Below the pieces are notes generated by a model. It ran no database searches. It had not been told where the DNA came from and saw only the letters and a list, made by a program, of their open reading frames with translations. Positions 53,017-62,199 of a stretch of DNA of 64,000 bases are shown here, in pieces. The DNA comes from Oscillospiraceae bacterium (lineage in GTDB: Bacteria > Bacillota > Clostridia > Oscillospirales > Oscillospiraceae): NCBI GenBank assembly GCA_017458065.1, contig JAFTGD010000055.1:1-64000 (forward strand), read 5' to 3'. The first letter of the stretch is position 1; each line of letters starts with the position of its first letter. A program made the translations under genes and the position numbers.

Positions 53017-55263
53017 ATGAGCAATGTAAAAAAGCTTCTTTCCGTTTGTCTCGCTTTGGTAATGGTTCTTTCCCTCGGCACCGTTGCCTTTGCTGACGGC
53101 GAAGAGAGCGGTACTCTCGTCTACGCAACGTCAACCTTTGGTCAGAAGTTCAGTCCCTTCTTTGCCACAACGGCATATGACATGGAAGTTGTTGACCTGA
53201 CGACTGGTTCTCTGTTCGGCTATGACCGTGACGGAGCCATGATTGAAAAAGGCATGGAAGGTGAAACCCGTACGCATGACGGCACGGATTACACCTATTA
53301 TACCATGGGCAATGTAGATGTTATCCAGAATGATGATGGATCTGTTGACTACAACTTCATCATGCGCGATGACATTGTCTTCTCCGATGGTGAGCCGGCA
53401 ACCATTGATGATGTAATTTTTGGAATCTATGTCCTGTGCGATCCGACCTATGATGGCTCTTCTACCATTTATGCCCTGCCAATCGAAGGTATGGAAGAGT
53501 ATCGCAGCGGCATGGAAGCCCGCGGCAACGTGATTTTTGCCGCAGGCAATGAAGGCTACGATGCCAACGACTTCTACTCCGAAGAGCAGTACAACACTTT
53601 CTGGGATTTCTATAACAACGAATCCGGTGCGGCATTTGCCCAGGAAATCGTAGATTACTGCATTTCCAACGGCTATAACGCTCCCGACGATTCCGTTGCT
53701 GCCTGTGCTGCCAACTGGGGCTTTGAATTGGATGAAGCTGACACAGTCTATGACTTCTGGGATACCATTCTTGATGCTTATGATGGTGTAACGGAAGATG
53801 CGGAGGATGTTGAGTCTGCAGGCTCCACCCGCCTTGGTCTCACGCTTGCTGCTCTGGGTGCGGATTATCAGGCCGGCGTCTCTACCGGTTCCGGCGCCGA
53901 CAACATCTCCGGTATTACCCGTACCGGAGACTACAGCATGTCTATTCACATGACTGAATTCGATGCTACTGCCATCTACAACGTAGGTTTCCCCATTGCG
54001 CCGCTGCATTATTACGGCGATCCGGCGCAGTATGATTATGAGAACAACCAGTTTGGCTTCCCCAAGGGCGATCTGAGCATGGTCAAGTCGAAGAACAGCG
54101 AGCCTCTCGGCTGCGGTTCTTATGTCTTCGACAGCTATGCCAATGGCGTTGTCACCCTGCGTGCAAACGAGCATTACTTTGAAGGCAAGCCGGTCACCGA
54201 TGTTCTGCTGATGCAGGAGGCCATCGATGCCGACTACGTGCCTGGCATGGTAACCGGCACCTTTGACGTTGCGCTGCCTTCCATCAACGAAGCGACAGTT
54301 CTCGCGATTCAGGATGCCAACAGCAATGACGATCTGGTTGGCGATACCATTACGACGGTTCTGATTGACTATCGTGGCTATGGCTACCTCGGCATCAACG
54401 CCGATCTGGTCAATGTGAACGGCGAGCCCGGTTCCGATGCCTCCAAGGCATTGCGTAAAGGCTTTATGACCCTGCTCTCCGTTTATCGTGACACCGTGAT
54501 CAATTCCTACTACGGTGATCGAGCAGCTGTTATCCAGTACCCCATTTCCAATACTTCCTGGGCCGCTCCGAAGCCTGCCGACGAAGGCTATCGCACAGCT
54601 TATTCCGTCGATGTAGACGGCAATCCGATCTATGATGCATCCATGAGCGAAGAGCAGCGCTATGCCGCTGCGAAGGAAGCCGCCATCGGCTTCTTCAAAG
54701 CTGCCGGTTTCACCTTCGATGAAGCCACCGGCAAGTTCACCGATGTGAACGACACCTATGAAGTCATGATCCCCGGCCAGGGTATACAGGATCACCCGGC
54801 CTATGGTGTAGCCGTCGCCGCTTCCGAAGTTCTGGCAGACCTGGGCATCACCCTTCAGGTCAACGACGTCGGTACCAGTGTCTGGAATAACGCACTGGAG
54901 AGCAACACCGCTATGATGTGGGCTGCTGCCTGGCAGGCGACTCCGGATCCCGATATGACACAGGTCTATCACAGCTCCAACGCCCACGGCAACGGAACCA
55001 ACTCCAACCACTACGCTGTGGACGATGCTGCTCTGGACGAGCTGATCGTCGCCGGAAGAAACAGTGCTGATCTTGAATATCGCAAATCCGTCTATAAGGA
55101 TGCCATGGGCATTATCATGGACTGGGGCTGTGAGCTTCCGCTCTATCAGCGCAAAGACTGCACGGTCTTCTCCACCGAACGTGTTGACATCAATACGATA
55201 CCGGCAGATATGACTCCGTACTGGGGCTGGTATGCCGAAATAAACACCCTGGCTGTCAAGTAA
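53017..55263 (+). CDS. Long oligopeptide-binding protein (family 5)
   Basis: A 748-residue secreted binding protein, longer than the usual 500-600. It has a signal peptide (KKLLSVCLALVMVLSLGTVAFA) without a clear lipobox, an SBP_bac_5 core with DYNFIMRDDIVFSDGEP, and inserted acidic stretches around residues 165-270. Binding motifs such as VLLMQEAIDADYVPGMV and YHSSNAHGNGTNSNHY lie further on. An AGGAGG site fits the ATG at 53017 better than one at 53008. It supplies the permeases downstream. Confidence 0.88.
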   Translation: MSNVKKLLSVCLALVMVLSLGTVAFADGEESGTLVYATSTFGQKFSPFFATTAYDMEVVDLTTGSLFGYDRDGAMIEKGMEGETRTHDGTDYTYYTMGNVDVIQNDDGSVDYNFIMRDDIVFSDGEPATIDDVIFGIYVLCDPTYDGSSTIYALPIEGMEEYRSGMEARGNVIFAAGNEGYDANDFYSEEQYNTFWDFYNNESGAAFAQEIVDYCISNGYNAPDDSVAACAANWGFELDEADTVYDFWDTILDAYDGVTEDAEDVESAGSTRLGLTLAALGADYQAGVSTGSGADNISGITRTGDYSMSIHMTEFDATAIYNVGFPIAPLHYYGDPAQYDYENNQFGFPKGDLSMVKSKNSEPLGCGSYVFDSYANGVVTLRANEHYFEGKPVTDVLLMQEAIDADYVPGMVTGTFDVALPSINEATVLAIQDANSNDDLVGDTITTVLIDYRGYGYLGINADLVNVNGEPGSDASKALRKGFMTLLSVYRDTVINSYYGDRAAVIQYPISNTSWAAPKPADEGYRTAYSVDVDGNPIYDASMSEEQRYAAAKEAAIGFFKAAGFTFDEATGKFTDVNDTYEVMIPGQGIQDHPAYGVAVAASEVLADLGITLQVNDVGTSVWNNALESNTAMMWAAAWQATPDPDMTQVYHSSNAHGNGTNSNHYAVDDAALDELIVAGRNSADLEYRKSVYKDAMGIIMDWGCELPLYQRKDCTVFSTERVDINTIPADMTPYWGWYAEINTLAVK

Positions 55264-55303
55264 TTCGCATTTGACTTTCACGAACAACTGATCTATTTCC
55301 CGG

Positions 55304-55332
55304 CACGCAAGGGGAGTTTCTCCCCTTGCGTG
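55304..55332 (+). terminator. Intercistronic hairpin after the peptide-binding protein
   Basis: CACGCAAGGGGA (55304-55315) and its complement (55321-55332) with a five-base loop and no T tract. It is likely an mRNA processing or stability stem. Confidence 0.6.
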
Positions 55333-55373
55333 TTGTCGGTCAAGTCTCAAATCATTGAAAGTGGTGTAATGAT

Positions 55374-56363
55374 ATGCTGAAATACACAGCCAAGCGCCTG
55401 TTATACAGCGTCCTGATTCTGTTCTTTGTCATGTTTTTGATCTACGTGCTGATGTATAACATGCCCATGGGCTATGTCGAAACAAAAGCACGCGAGCTGG
55501 CATCCCGCCCCGGCGCCACCAAGAGCTATGCCGAGTGGCTGGCCGATTTGAATGCTCAGTACGGCATGGACAAAGGCGTAATTCAAGGTTATTTTATCTG
55601 GCTCGGACATGCTGTACGCGGAGAATGGGGCGACAGCTGGGCATGGACCATTCCGGTCACCCAGGAGTTCCACAACACCGTGTGGTACAGCTTTATCCTG
55701 GGGCTGGTTTCTTTTATCTTCGAAATTCTGATCGCAATTCCTCTCGGGATTGCCGCTGCAAAAAAGCAGTACAGTTTTACAGATTATTTTACGACTGTGG
55801 TTGCCATGGTCTGCATCTCCATGCCGACCTTCTTCTTGGCAACCCTGCTGAAGTATGTCTTCTCTGTCAAACTCGGCTGGTTTGATCTGTCGGGTATGCA
55901 GGGAAGAAATTATCTGAATCTTTCTGACTTTGGAAAATTCCTGGATGTGGCCAAGCATTTCGTGCTTCCGTCGATCACGATTATTATTATCTCCATCGGC
56001 GGACTGATGCGTTACACCCGTACCAATATGCTGGAAGTGCTGAACTCTGACTATATCCGTACCGCCCGTGCCAAAGGAGTTCCCGAAAAAAAGGTTATCA
56101 ACTATCACGCCTTTCGCAACACCCTGATCCCTCTTGTTACCATTCTCGGAGGCAGTCTGCCCGGCCTTTTTTCCGGAGCGCTGATCACGGAAACGCTGTT
56201 TTCTATCCGGGGAATCGGTTATGCCTCCTATGCCTCCATGACTCAGGCAGATATCCCTTTCATCATGTTCTATCTCGCCTTTATCTCAATTCTTACACTG
56301 CTGGGCAACCTGATTTCCGATCTGCTGTATGCCGTGGTTGACCCGCGTGTGCGTTTTAGTTGA
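55374..56363 (+). CDS. Oligopeptide ABC permease (OppB-like)
   Basis: A 329-residue permease with about six helices, the start LKYTAKRLLYSVLILFFVM and the EAA loop SDYIRTARAKGVPEKKV. It forms the channel with the next gene. Confidence 0.9.
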   Translation: MLKYTAKRLLYSVLILFFVMFLIYVLMYNMPMGYVETKARELASRPGATKSYAEWLADLNAQYGMDKGVIQGYFIWLGHAVRGEWGDSWAWTIPVTQEFHNTVWYSFILGLVSFIFEILIAIPLGIAAAKKQYSFTDYFTTVVAMVCISMPTFFLATLLKYVFSVKLGWFDLSGMQGRNYLNLSDFGKFLDVAKHFVLPSITIIIISIGGLMRYTRTNMLEVLNSDYIRTARAKGVPEKKVINYHAFRNTLIPLVTILGGSLPGLFSGALITETLFSIRGIGYASYASMTQADIPFIMFYLAFISILTLLGNLISDLLYAVVDPRVRFS

Positions 56364-56374
56364 GGAGGGCTGAC

Positions 56375-58417
56375 ATGGCAAATTCAAATTCCTATCTTTA
56401 CGAGGCCCTGATGGCTAAAACTGCGCAGAAAGAGACGCTCAAGGATGAAGAGATCCATCTGGATGATATTTCCCGCGTCAAAGTCCTCTCTCCCGGGCGT
56501 CAGGTTTTCAAGCGTTTTATCCGCAATCGCCTCGCCGTATTCGGAAGCATGCTTCTGATCATTATGTTTCTGTTCTCATTTTTCGGCCCCCTGTTTTACC
56601 GCTATGGACAGAAGCAGATTTTCTATAAATTCGACAAGCAGAACGTCAACTATGGCATGGCAAAGGAAAATACCGCTTATAACGGCTATTCCATCGACAG
56701 CAGCATTGAAATTGAACGACCTGTAGTAAACGCCATCAATTCCAACATCAAGCAGATGATTGCCAAAGGTCAGGATCATGCGGTTCTCTTCGGAGAGTCC
56801 GGTGTCTATGCGCTGCAGAAGACCGGCGAAGAAATCTATGTCCTATCCCAGCTCGGTACGGCTCCTGTCTGTACCCTTGGGTCCGGCACCGTAAAGGTGG
56901 GAGTCTATGATTCCATTCGCAAATCCATTTCCTTCAGCGGGGCAGAGATCCCGGGGCTTGTCGAAGCCGCCTCTTCGATCAAAGGCAAAGGCGGTGTAGT
57001 TGAACTGGAAGGTATTTCCTATACCTTTACCAAAGGTGTCGGAAAAAGTTTCGATATCACCGCTGAGATGAGCGGTATCCAGTACTCCGGAGAGGTTCCA
57101 GAAAACGGATTTGAAGAAGCCCTGGAGCAGGCCGTCCAGGAAGAAAGCGCAGCATTCTTTTTCTCCGAAACAGAATTCATTACAAAAGCGAACGGCAGTA
57201 TGACCGAGGTATTCCGAGTCAATTCGGAAGCTCCCGCCCGAGTCTTTTCCCGTCTAACGGCAGATACGCGGCAGCTTGGGCAGCAGGTTTCCGAAGAATT
57301 CCGTGTTGGTGCGTTGCTGGCAACAGCTGATGGCAGCACTTTCTCCGCCGACAGCAGAACCTTTACGGTAGCCTACAAAGATGATGTCCTGACTGTTTTA
57401 GACGAAGATGGCAATGAATATGCCGAATTCACGGTCTTTTCTGTACGCCGTTATACCGGTGAAGACTCCATGGCCTACGACCTCAAAAAAGCTATCGTAG
57501 AACACATTGCCGGCATGGAAGCAGCAGGATTGAAAACTGACTCGCTTGTCTACGCTCTTCCGCAACAGGCGGCAAACGGAGAATACGTCTATGACGATGA
57601 CGGGAATCTCCTGTACAATGACAGTGAAATGACGATCTCCCGCCGTGATACCGGCGAATATGTAATCAATGCAGAGCAGGTTATTTATGTCATTGACATG
57701 TTCTCTCCTCCAACATCCAAACACATCCTCGGTACGGACGGCGATGGATTTGATGTGCTGTCGCGCGTCATGTACGGCGGGCGCATTTCTCTGATGGTCG
57801 GCTTTGTTGTCGTCTTTCTAGAGTGTTTCCTTGGTATTGTCATGGGGGGTCTCGCCGGATACTACGGCGGCTGGGTGGATATGCTGATCATGCGGTTGGT
57901 GGACATTTTCTATTGCCTGCCTTCCCTGCCCATCATGATTATTCTCGGTGCAACGATGGATGCGCTCCGTATGGACACTTATATTCGTCTGCTGATTATG
58001 ATGGCAGCCCTTGGTATTATGGGATGGGCTGGAGTAGCAAGACTGGTGCGCGGCCAGATTCTTTCTCTCCGTGAGCAGGAATTCATGGTGGCAACCGAGG
58101 CTACCGGCATCAAGGTTAAAGATCGCATTTTCCATCACCTTGTGCCCAATGTCATGCCGCAGCTGATTGTTACTGCAACTATGGGCATGGGCAGCGTCAT
58201 CATCACTGAATCCACGCTTTCCTTCCTCGGTCTGGGTGTCAAACATCCTTTGGCAACCTGGGGCACGATCATTAACTCGGTTTCGTCCGCCTCTGCCATG
58301 GCTCATTACGCACATATCTGGATTCCAGTGGGTCTGCTGATCTGCCTGACGGTTATCGCCTTCAACTTCGTCGGTGACGGCCTGCGCGATGCCTACGACC
58401 CGAAAGCAAAACGATAA
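56375..58417 (+). CDS. OppC-like permease with ~360-residue insertion
   Basis: A 680-residue permease, more than twice the usual size. TM1 (about 53-76, MLLIIMFLFSFFGPLFYRYG) is followed by some 360 residues of non-membrane sequence rich in E, S and G, before the OppC core restarts at HILGTDGDGFDVLSRVMYGG near residue 450 and runs through five helices. By topology the insert would be outside the cell and may help receive peptides. The ATG at 56375 has GAGGAGGG upstream. Confidence 0.85.
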   Translation: MANSNSYLYEALMAKTAQKETLKDEEIHLDDISRVKVLSPGRQVFKRFIRNRLAVFGSMLLIIMFLFSFFGPLFYRYGQKQIFYKFDKQNVNYGMAKENTAYNGYSIDSSIEIERPVVNAINSNIKQMIAKGQDHAVLFGESGVYALQKTGEEIYVLSQLGTAPVCTLGSGTVKVGVYDSIRKSISFSGAEIPGLVEAASSIKGKGGVVELEGISYTFTKGVGKSFDITAEMSGIQYSGEVPENGFEEALEQAVQEESAAFFFSETEFITKANGSMTEVFRVNSEAPARVFSRLTADTRQLGQQVSEEFRVGALLATADGSTFSADSRTFTVAYKDDVLTVLDEDGNEYAEFTVFSVRRYTGEDSMAYDLKKAIVEHIAGMEAAGLKTDSLVYALPQQAANGEYVYDDDGNLLYNDSEMTISRRDTGEYVINAEQVIYVIDMFSPPTSKHILGTDGDGFDVLSRVMYGGRISLMVGFVVVFLECFLGIVMGGLAGYYGGWVDMLIMRLVDIFYCLPSLPIMIILGATMDALRMDTYIRLLIMMAALGIMGWAGVARLVRGQILSLREQEFMVATEATGIKVKDRIFHHLVPNVMPQLIVTATMGMGSVIITESTLSFLGLGVKHPLATWGTIINSVSSASAMAHYAHIWIPVGLLICLTVIAFNFVGDGLRDAYDPKAKR

Positions 58418-58431
58418 GGAGGAGAATCATC

Positions 58432-59619
58432 ATGGCCAAAAATGAAACCAACAAATCCTCCTATATCTCAGCAAGCGAGTCACGGCGCATCACTCGCTTT
58501 AACCGCCGTGTCACCCGGAAGCTGGAGCAGGAGCGTGCCAATGCAAACAAAGATCCTGTCCTCTATACAACAAAAATGGCAAATCCCGGCAACGTCGTGG
58601 AATTCGATAATGTATGCACTTACTTTTTTACTGATGTCGGTACGGTAAAAGCTGTTGATGGAGTCAGTTTTGAGGTGCCAATCGGGAAAACCGTCGGTGT
58701 TGTTGGTGAATCCGGATGTGGTAAGTCCGTTACCAGTCTTTCGCTCATGCAATTGCTGCAACGTCCTTCCGGCCAGACGGTCGGCGGAGAGATTCGTTTT
58801 AACCTGGGAGACGGTACGGCGTATAACATCGTCAACACACCGAATACCATCATGGAAACTATCCGCGGAAACAAGATTTCCATGATTTTCCAGGAACCAA
58901 TGACTGCGTTGAACCCGGTCTTCCGGATCGGCGAGCAAGTCGATGAGGTGACCTTACTCCACAATCCTGAAATGAGTAAGGATGATGCAAAGGCACGTAC
59001 CCTCGAAATGCTGGAGCTGGTTGGAATTGCCAATCGCGAAGGCGTCTATAACATGTATCCTCACGAACTCTCCGGTGGAATGCGGCAACGAATCTGCATT
59101 GCGATTGCCCTCGCCTGCTCTCCCACGCTGATTATCGCAGATGAGCCTACAACCGCACTGGACGTGACGATCCAGGCCCAGATTCTGGACTTGCTGCAAA
59201 ACCTGAAGAACAAGCTGAATTCCTCTATCATGCTGATTACCCATGATTTGGGCGTTGTCGCCGGAATGGCGGATTACGTCGTCGTCATGTATGCCGGACG
59301 AGTGGTGGAAAAAGGCACTGCTGAGGACATTTTCCATCATCCTGCTCACCCGTATACCATCGGTCTTATGCGCTCAAAACCTGTCGTCGGCAAAAAAGTG
59401 GAAGCACTGTATAATATTCCGGGGAGCGTTCCCAACCCAGTTGAGATGCCGAACTACTGTTATTTCCGGGATCGCTGTGAGATGCAGTGTGGACACTGTG
59501 CAGGTCAGTATCCTCCGGAAATCCGTATCAGTGACACCCATATCGTATCCTGTTATCGTTTCTTGGAGGAAGGCTCTGTCCTTGGGTATCCCAAGTCCGT
59601 CAACGTGGAGGAACTATAA
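58432..59619 (+). CDS. Oligopeptide ABC ATPase (OppD-like)
   Basis: A 395-residue ATPase with an N-terminal extension of about 45 residues, Walker A GESGCGKSV, signature LSGGM, Walker B LIIADEPTTALD and the C-terminal oligopeptide tail CYFRDRCEMQCGHC. The cysteine pattern resembles Fe-S clusters seen in DppD/OppD-type subunits. It starts 14 bases after the permease. Confidence 0.9.
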   Translation: MAKNETNKSSYISASESRRITRFNRRVTRKLEQERANANKDPVLYTTKMANPGNVVEFDNVCTYFFTDVGTVKAVDGVSFEVPIGKTVGVVGESGCGKSVTSLSLMQLLQRPSGQTVGGEIRFNLGDGTAYNIVNTPNTIMETIRGNKISMIFQEPMTALNPVFRIGEQVDEVTLLHNPEMSKDDAKARTLEMLELVGIANREGVYNMYPHELSGGMRQRICIAIALACSPTLIIADEPTTALDVTIQAQILDLLQNLKNKLNSSIMLITHDLGVVAGMADYVVVMYAGRVVEKGTAEDIFHHPAHPYTIGLMRSKPVVGKKVEALYNIPGSVPNPVEMPNYCYFRDRCEMQCGHCAGQYPPEIRISDTHIVSCYRFLEEGSVLGYPKSVNVEEL

Positions 59620-59620
59620 G

Positions 59621-60706
59621 ATGAGTGACAGCAAAGTTATGACCGATACCGAGAACGAGTACCTCCTGGAAGTCAATAATCTGGTCAAGTGGTTCCCCAT
59701 CAAGTCCAGCTTCTTCAAACAGACTATTGGCAATGTCAAGGCGGTTGACGGCGTCAGTTTTAAGATTCGCCGCGGAGAGACTATGGGGCTGGTCGGAGAA
59801 TCCGGCTGCGGGAAATCCACCTGTGGGCGGACAATTCTCCGCCTGCAGGAAAAGACTTCCGGAGAGGTTCTGCTTGGCGGGCAGGATATTTTCGCATTGA
59901 GCAAAGAAGAACTGCGAAAAATGCGTCCCAAGATGCAGATTGTTTTCCAGGATCCCTATTCCAGCCTTTCTCCCCGTCTGCCGGTTGGCGAGATCATCGG
60001 CGAAGCGGTAAGGGAACACAATATTGTTTCTCCTGACAAGTTTGATGATTACATTACCCGGGTTATGGAAGTTTGCGGACTCCCTGAATACTATAAGGAT
60101 CGGTATCCTCACGAGTTTTCCGGCGGCCAGCGTCAGAGAATCTGCATTGCCCGTGCCCTGGCACTTTCTCCGGACTTCATCGTCTGCGATGAGCCGGTGT
60201 CAGCGCTGGACGTATCTATTCAGGCACAGATTATCAACTTGCTCAAACAGCTCCAAAAAGACTTTGGGCTCACCTATCTCTTTATCTCTCACGATCTGAG
60301 TGTTGTCGAGCACATTTCGGATACGGTAGGCGTGATGTATCTCGGTTCAATGGTAGAATATGCCGAAACCGAAAAAATATTCTCGAACCCGCTCAACCCC
60401 TATACCAAAGCTCTGTTTTCCGCCATTCCGATCCCGGACCCGGATGCAAAAATCAACCGTATCATCCTCAAAGGCAGTATCCCCAGCCCGGCAAATCCTC
60501 CGAAGGGCTGCAAATTCCACACGCGCTGCGAAAGCTGCATGGAAGTATGCCGTTACGCTCCTCCGGAGTGGCTTGAGGTCGAAAACGGCCACTTCTGTGC
60601 CTGTCATCTCTACAACGACGAAGCGGCTCAGAAGCGGGCAGAAGATATCACACAGCTGGAGAAGTCAAAGAGTCCTTATACAGCTGCAGAGCAGAAAGAG
60701 GTGTAA
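59621..60706 (+). CDS. Oligopeptide ABC ATPase (OppF-like)
   Basis: A 361-residue ATPase with Walker A GESGCGKST, signature FSGGQ, Walker B FIVCDEPVSALD and a C-terminal FHTRCESCMEVC region typical of OppF. The ATG at 59621 follows GGAGGAAC and starts one base after the OppD-like stop. A much longer upstream reading frame is not real. Confidence 0.92.
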   Translation: MSDSKVMTDTENEYLLEVNNLVKWFPIKSSFFKQTIGNVKAVDGVSFKIRRGETMGLVGESGCGKSTCGRTILRLQEKTSGEVLLGGQDIFALSKEELRKMRPKMQIVFQDPYSSLSPRLPVGEIIGEAVREHNIVSPDKFDDYITRVMEVCGLPEYYKDRYPHEFSGGQRQRICIARALALSPDFIVCDEPVSALDVSIQAQIINLLKQLQKDFGLTYLFISHDLSVVEHISDTVGVMYLGSMVEYAETEKIFSNPLNPYTKALFSAIPIPDPDAKINRIILKGSIPSPANPPKGCKFHTRCESCMEVCRYAPPEWLEVENGHFCACHLYNDEAAQKRAEDITQLEKSKSPYTAAEQKEV

Positions 60707-60709
60707 ACA

Positions 60710-60973
60710 ATGGCAGGCCGTCGTAACATTCCTGACCCGGAGGATGATGGTCGGACCATTGCAAACATGAACGTGGATGGGATGCCTTGGTACCACCGCT
60801 CACAGGAGGACGATTCGAAGGCATATCAAACTTCTTCCGTGCCAATGACCCGAGAAGAACAACGAATCTACACTTGGGCAGCTATTAAAGCCGGTCTTGT
60901 GATTGTTTTGGTCTTCGCAGTTGTATTCCTGCTGTTTCTCCTCTTCTGTGACTACGTCTGGTTCGGAAACTGA
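60710..60973 (+). CDS. Small single-pass membrane protein, operon tail
   Basis: An 87-residue protein. A polar start contains NMNVDGMPWYH near residue 20, and one membrane helix spans about 58-82 (IKAGLVIVLVFAVVFLLFLL). It starts three bases after the OppF-like gene, so it is probably co-transcribed. No function is known; it may be an accessory of the importer. Confidence 0.75.
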   Translation: MAGRRNIPDPEDDGRTIANMNVDGMPWYHRSQEDDSKAYQTSSVPMTREEQRIYTWAAIKAGLVIVLVFAVVFLLFLLFCDYVWFGN

Positions 60974-61001
60974 AATCGATCTTGCAATTATATTTACCTA
61001 C

Positions 61002-61044
61002 GCATATCAAAAAGCTGACCATTCCGGTCAGCTTTTTGATATGC
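61002..61044 (+). terminator. Terminator of the oligopeptide operon
   Basis: Perfect 19-bp stem (61002-61020, 61026-61044) with a five-base loop, including an AAAAAGCTGACC/GGTCAGCTTTTT core. It can act in both directions. Confidence 0.8.
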
Positions 61045-61154
61045 AGGGGGAATTATAACTTTTTTCCCTCCGGTGAGACTAATTGAGACTGGCGAAGACA
61101 GTATCGTTCCCGACGGTTGAGAACCTGTCTTTCAGGCGGAGCAGCAAGAGGTCT

Positions 61155-61775
61155 TCATGGTAATAGCGTGTAGCTCCAGCTGCCGAGCTTCTTTCCGCGA
61201 TATTCAAACCATTGCTCATTAAACTCGACAAAGCCGTTCTTTTTGTAGAACTTCCTGTTTCCCTCGGAGTTTGTGAACAGGCAGAGCGTATTGCCTCCGT
61301 GTTCCTTCACATAGGGCAGGATACACTCGTGCAGCATTTTCGTACCGATCCCCTGACCCTTGCGGCTCGGCTCAACGGTCAGCAGATTCAGATACCACAC
61401 CTCCCCGGCCAAGCGGTGGCAGGGCTGCCCGGCCTTGCCTTCCATCGCGTTCCACGCAGCAACATTCCTGACGCCGCCCTGCAGAAAGCATCTGCCGAAG
61501 CCCGCCTTCATGTATGCCATGTCGGAGGGCTTTTTGTATTCCGGCGGGCAGAGCATGGCCACCGCCACAATCTGGCCGCTGTCCTTTGCTGTAAAGAAGG
61601 TCGCCGGTCCATCGTTGAGCTTCACCTCGATCTGAAGCATGGTATTCAGAAAGCGCCTGCGCTTCTTTTCGTTGGGAACATAATCGGTGAAGTATTCATA
61701 ATCGCCAAAGGCCCGGGCGGCCAGCGCCGCACACTCCTCGTGTTCATGCGGCAGCATCTTTTCAAAAGTCAACAT
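61155..61775 (-). CDS. GNAT-family acetyltransferase
   Basis: A 206-residue N-acetyltransferase with the acetyl-CoA motif VEPSRKGQGIGTKML near residue 131 and the late segment NRKFYKKNGFVEF. The substrate is unknown. Its start lies inside the end of a small upstream gene, and the promoter overlaps that of the truncated TetR gene, so this was probably its regulated partner. Confidence 0.88.
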   Translation of the reverse strand: MLTFEKMLPHEHEECAALAARAFGDYEYFTDYVPNEKKRRRFLNTMLQIEVKLNDGPATFFTAKDSGQIVAVAMLCPPEYKKPSDMAYMKAGFGRCFLQGGVRNVAAWNAMEGKAGQPCHRLAGEVWYLNLLTVEPSRKGQGIGTKMLHECILPYVKEHGGNTLCLFTNSEGNRKFYKKNGFVEFNEQWFEYRGKKLGSWSYTLLP

Positions 61776-61896
61776 TGGAATCCCCCTTTAGCTTCCGACA
61801 CAGATCCTCGATGCCTCCGTGAAGCCATCGGGAAAGATCGTCGCCATTTTTATTGATTTCCATTTTTTCAACACCGTCGTCGTTTGCCTGATACAT
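61762..61896 (-). CDS. 44-residue small protein overlapping the acetyltransferase start
   Basis: A short frame, MYQANDDGVEKMEINKNG and on, ending NVDF. A GGGAGG site six bases ahead of the ATG is excellent. It overlaps the GNAT start by 14 bases in a different frame, so it may be a leader peptide that controls translation of the acetyltransferase, or a remnant of a larger protein. Confidence 0.5.
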   Translation of the reverse strand: MYQANDDGVEKMEINKNGDDLSRWLHGGIEDLCRKLKGDSNVDF

Positions 61897-61928
61897 CAGA
61901 CGCCTCCCGGCTTGCCAAAACAAAAATC

Positions 61929-61978
61929 GTGACATTTGTAACGGTTCGTATTATAATGGCTCGCACAGGAGTTTGCAA
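61929..61978. promoter_or_regulatory. Overlapping divergent promoters of tetR and acetyltransferase
   Basis: Plus strand: GTGACA (61929-61934), 17 bases, TATAAT (61952-61957). Minus strand: TTGCAA (61973-61978), 17 bases, TATAAT (61950-61955). The two -10 boxes share the palindrome ATTATAAT. Confidence 0.65.
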
Positions 61979-62019
61979 GCGTTGGAACGCAATCGTTACG
62001 CATCAGGAGGGATTGTAAC

Positions 62020-62199
62020 ATGGACAAGGCGACGCAATCCAAGGAGAGGATTTCGGAGGCGCTGCTCCACTTGCTGAGAACAACACCCTATACGGATATC
62101 ACCGTCCAAAGCCTTGCCGACTGCGCAGGGGTATCCAGGATGTCTTTTTACCGCAACTTTGACAGCAAAGATGAAGTCATCGCTCAGCGTCAGCCATAA
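62020..62199 (+). pseudogene. Truncated TetR-family regulator
   Basis: A 59-codon frame with AGGAGG nine bases ahead. It encodes the TetR HTH (ITVQSLADCAGVSRMSFYRN) and then stops at TAA as it runs into a foreign frame. The ligand domain is missing, cut by a deletion that joins it to the HMG-CoA-lyase tail. Confidence 0.8.

Noticed and set aside
53131-55350. A 739-codon open frame antisense to the long peptide-binding protein gene
   Set aside because: It mirrors a gene with a signal peptide, ribosome site and clear family match; the antisense product shows no recognisable domain and no ribosome site. It results from codon bias.
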